Positions 61,745 to 64,000 of a stretch of DNA of 64,000 nt are shown piece by piece. The position numbers and the translations under genes are program-made. The notes below the pieces were generated by a model. The model was not told the DNA's origin. It made no database searches and was given only the letters and a program-made list of their open reading frames with translations. The stretch's first letter is position 1, and each line of letters begins with the position of its first letter. This DNA is from Chryseobacterium herbae (GTDB taxonomy: Bacteria; Bacteroidota; Bacteroidia; Flavobacteriales; Weeksellaceae): contig NZ_JAOAMU010000001.1 in NCBI RefSeq assembly GCF_025154075.1, positions 145,981 to 209,980 on the forward strand, read 5' to 3'.

Positions 61745-63124
61745 ATGAATACTTATCCCAAACGCTGGCAGGCTCTCAGCTATCTGACCGCAGGCGCTTT
61801 TCTCTCGCCTCTGGATTATTTTATCGTCAATATGGCACTTCCTTCTATCAAAAAAGCCTTCAATGCCAGTGATCACCAGCTGCAGTTGGTCGTTGCTATT
61901 TACGGACTTACCTATGCGGCTCTTGTGGTTTGCGGAGGCCGATTGGGAGATGTATATGGCCGGAAGAAAATATTTATTCTGGGCTTATACCTCTTTTTGC
62001 TTTCTTCTCTTGCCTGCGCTTTTTCTCCTGATATTACATTTCTCATTATCGCGCGTCTGTTTCAAGGCGTTGGAGCTTCTTTTCTGGCGCCTCAGGTTCT
62101 TGCTTCCATCAGGGTTCTGTTCAGCAGTAATGAGCAGCCTAAGGCAGTCAGTATATTCAGTTCTGTATTCGGGCTGGCTTCCGTTGCGGGACAATTACTG
62201 GGAGGTTTTCTGCTTAATCTTCACTGGACCATGTTTTCATGGGAGATGGTATTTTTGGTTAACGTTCCCGTCACCATACTTTGCATCATCGGTATTCACT
62301 TTACTATGGATAATAATCGTGAAGAAACGAGACAAAACATTGATTTTACCGGAGCTTTCCTACTGATCACATCGTTGCTGATGCTCATCTGTCCCATTAT
62401 TTTCGGCCGGAAATATGATTGGGCGTGGTGGATTTTTGTGATTCTATTATCAGGACTTTTACTGTTGATGGTGTTTTACAACTATGAAGTTAAATCATTA
62501 CGTAAGAATAAGCCTGTATTGATAGATCCCAGTCTTTTGCAACACCGTCCATTCGTTCTCTGTCTTTTCATTATTTTCTTTTACAATTTCACATCAGGAC
62601 TATTTATCTGTTATCCGTATTATCTGCAACAGTTTCTGCATCAGAATCCGGTAGATACAGGTTTGGCCATTATTCCTTATGGAATAGCTTTCTTTCTCGG
62701 GCCGCTCATTCTTTCAAAGATAAAGCGATCATCATATACCATGACATATGTGGGTTTAGGTCTGTTAATGACAGGATTCTCCCTGACTTCATTATTTATT
62801 TATATTCATGAAAAGCCTTCTTTTGAAACCGATATCAGTCTGTTTTTAGCGGGACTTGGCCATGGAATTATCATGCCCGTGATGATGCGTAAAGCGATTG
62901 CTTTGATCAGTAAAGAAAAAGCCGGCCAGGCTTCGGGTTTGGTCAGCATCAGTATACAGATAGGCAGTGTAACCGGTGGTACGATTATCGGAACGGTCTT
63001 TTTCAGTGCCATAGAATATTGGGGATTTCCTAAAGCTTTTGCCCTGGCTGTTTTGATGATTGGCGCAGTTCAGATCGTCGGAGTTTCCATCAATAAAACC
63101 CTGTTGAAACACAGTAAAGATTAA
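61745..63124 (+). CDS. MFS drug exporter, DHA2 (EmrB/QacA) type
   Basis: The 459-residue protein has about 13-14 membrane helices. It starts LTAGAFLSPLDYFIVNMALPSI, with the DHA2 motif D1-type Asp, followed by the loop motif GGRLGDVYGRKK (residues about 59-70) and ARLFQGVGASFLAPQVLA. Family members export drugs or toxic metabolites by proton antiport. It is divergent from an AraC regulator. The substrate is unknown. Confidence 0.88.
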   Translation: MNTYPKRWQALSYLTAGAFLSPLDYFIVNMALPSIKKAFNASDHQLQLVVAIYGLTYAALVVCGGRLGDVYGRKKIFILGLYLFLLSSLACAFSPDITFLIIARLFQGVGASFLAPQVLASIRVLFSSNEQPKAVSIFSSVFGLASVAGQLLGGFLLNLHWTMFSWEMVFLVNVPVTILCIIGIHFTMDNNREETRQNIDFTGAFLLITSLLMLICPIIFGRKYDWAWWIFVILLSGLLLLMVFYNYEVKSLRKNKPVLIDPSLLQHRPFVLCLFIIFFYNFTSGLFICYPYYLQQFLHQNPVDTGLAIIPYGIAFFLGPLILSKIKRSSYTMTYVGLGLLMTGFSLTSLFIYIHEKPSFETDISLFLAGLGHGIIMPVMMRKAIALISKEKAGQASGLVSISIQIGSVTGGTIIGTVFFSAIEYWGFPKAFALAVLMIGAVQIVGVSINKTLLKHSKD

Positions 63125-63245
63125 TTTCGGGTTACGGGATTCGGGGTGAGAGAGTTTGAGAATAAATGAGTTGCTGGTTTGTAGTCAATAATATTCTTAG
63201 TCTCCCTCTAAACCTTTCTCAACCTTAGCCTGATATTTTAGTTCT
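63125..63245. repeat. Degenerate intergenic repeat
   Basis: Segments such as ttcgggttacgggattcggg and ctccctctaaacctttctc resemble those at 24.69 and 60.75 kb. No coding potential is visible. Confidence 0.4.
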
Positions 63246-63278
63246 TACCATTAATACAAAACATATATATTTAAACTT

Positions 63279-63665
63279 ATGAATAACGAAGAAAAAATCA
63301 TTAAAGAAATTAAAGAATCCCATACCGATATTGAAGCTTGGTTTCGTGGAACAGAAGATCAGAAAGGTCTTTACACCAAGCTTTTGGCTGGTTTTGATTC
63401 AGATTTTAAAATGATTAATGGCAATAATGATACAATCATTTTAGCTGCATTTTCAGAATGGCTTCCGGGAGCCTATGCGAAATTTCCGGATCGAAAGATT
63501 GTTCTCGAAAATATTGAAGTGCATGCTACAGAAAATCATGGATTGGCTTCCTATATTGAAATTCAGACGACAGGAAGTATGGTAACCCGTCGAAAATCGT
63601 CAGCTGCTTTTGTGATCCGTGAAAACAGGGCTTTCTGGCTTCATCTTATTGAAAAATGGATTTGA
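63279..63665 (+). CDS. Small NTF2/SnoaL-like protein
   Basis: The 128-residue cytosolic protein has an N-terminal helix (EEKIIKEIKESHTDIEAWFR), then beta strands KIVLENIEVHATENHGLASY, IEIQTTGSMVTRRKSSAAFV and NRAFWLHLIEKWI, the order of a DUF4440/NTF2-like alpha+beta cone. It may bind or convert a small molecule; nothing specific can be said. It follows the MFS gene on the same strand, but a 155-base repeat spacer lies between them. Confidence 0.65.
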   Translation: MNNEEKIIKEIKESHTDIEAWFRGTEDQKGLYTKLLAGFDSDFKMINGNNDTIILAAFSEWLPGAYAKFPDRKIVLENIEVHATENHGLASYIEIQTTGSMVTRRKSSAAFVIRENRAFWLHLIEKWI

Positions 63666-63694
63666 TAATATTGTGGGATTGCAATTTAGGTTTT

Positions 63695-64000
63695 GGCTAA
63701 AGCCTTTGCCATAGGTATAAATTGAAAGCGGGCTAAAGCCCGCTCCTATTGAATATTTTTAGCCTTTGCAGAAAATCTTATCATTGATTTTAAAGAACAT
63801 ATCTGTAAACCAAAAAATTGACCTTGCGATTTTTAATAATTAAAATTGGACTAAGGCCTTTATCAGATCTATAAACTAAAAGCGGGCTAAAGCCCACTCC
63901 TATTGAATATTTTTAGCCTTTGCAGAAAATCTTGTCATTGATTGTAAATAACATATCTGTAAACCAAAAAATTGACCTTGCGATTTTTCATAATTAAGAT
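63695..64000. repeat. 154-bp tandem repeat with REP-like palindromes
   Basis: Two copies of a 154-base unit are present, the second continuing past the window edge. Each has the palindrome AGCGGGCT-AA-AGCCCGCT (perfect in copy 1; the second has one change), a second imperfect element GGCTAAAGCC, and the shared tail tcctattgaatatttttagc. No gene lies within. Confidence 0.75.

Overview
The window comes from an AT-rich Bacteroidota genome, most likely a Flavobacteriia member of the Chryseobacterium type. The signs are type IX secretion (T9SS) C-terminal sorting domains, Bacteroidota promoters (TTG-N19..21-TAnnTTTG), almost no Shine-Dalgarno sequences, surface lipoproteins with acidic or Asn-rich residues after the lipobox Cys, SusC/FecA-like TonB-dependent receptors and short GG-leader 'bacteriocin-like' peptides. 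This assignment is by inspection, not by database search.

Layout. 0-13 kb: a two-component pair (kinase overlapping a response regulator cut by the window edge), a Crp/Fnr regulator followed by two GTGA-N6-TCAC operators and a DJ-1/PfpI-type gene, a small YdjM-like membrane protein, a second Crp/Fnr regulator, a lipoprotein, an AraC regulator, an NmrA-like reductase, a DUF5700-type putative zinc protease, and a VWA + MoxR-like AAA ATPase pair. 13-17 kb: a membrane TPR/LuxR-type regulator, a family 2 glycosyltransferase and a three-gene cassette of transposase-like HTH proteins that lack a catalytic domain.

17-32.4 kb is the most striking part. It is an array of paralogous, secreted, phage-tail-fibre-like proteins: three complete genes (813, 942 and 973 aa) flanked by two decayed 5' fragments. 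They are built from 213-residue (639 bp) modules and end in three unrelated C-terminal heads, one a peptidase S74 intramolecular chaperone. Two of the genes share an identical tract of about 430 bp. Spacers, leaders and promoters are duplicated with the genes. Next to the array lies a two-gene unit (an 837-frame TSP3-repeat protein with an internal duplication, and a small secreted protein) carrying the same 'LP(R/K)V ... GxLVY ... W' motif. No capsid, terminase or tail assembly genes are visible, so this is not a prophage.

32.4-39 kb: a gene-poor stretch with two adjacent Cys-rich GG-leader peptides, a frameshifted membrane-protein gene, a coding remnant, a cupin protein, tRNA-Ser(UGA) and small DUF-type genes. 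39-47.2 kb: a T9SS subtilisin-like protease, a TonB receptor followed directly by a beta-propeller phytase lipoprotein (a likely phytate-phosphate uptake unit), a third GG-leader peptide and an unlinked lpxD-type acyltransferase.

47.3-59.3 kb is a cell-surface signalling locus: an ECF sigma factor divergent from FecR anti-sigma, an STN-domain TonB receptor, two beta-helix surface lipoproteins, a T9SS-sorted choice-of-anchor protein, a lipoprotein and an S41 (Ctp-type) lipoprotein protease, all codirectional. 59.3-64 kb: a MarR regulator with a near-perfect operator over its own promoter and translationally coupled to a secreted protein, an AraC/MFS-exporter divergent pair, a small NTF2-like gene and a 154-bp tandem repeat with REP-like palindromes running off the window.
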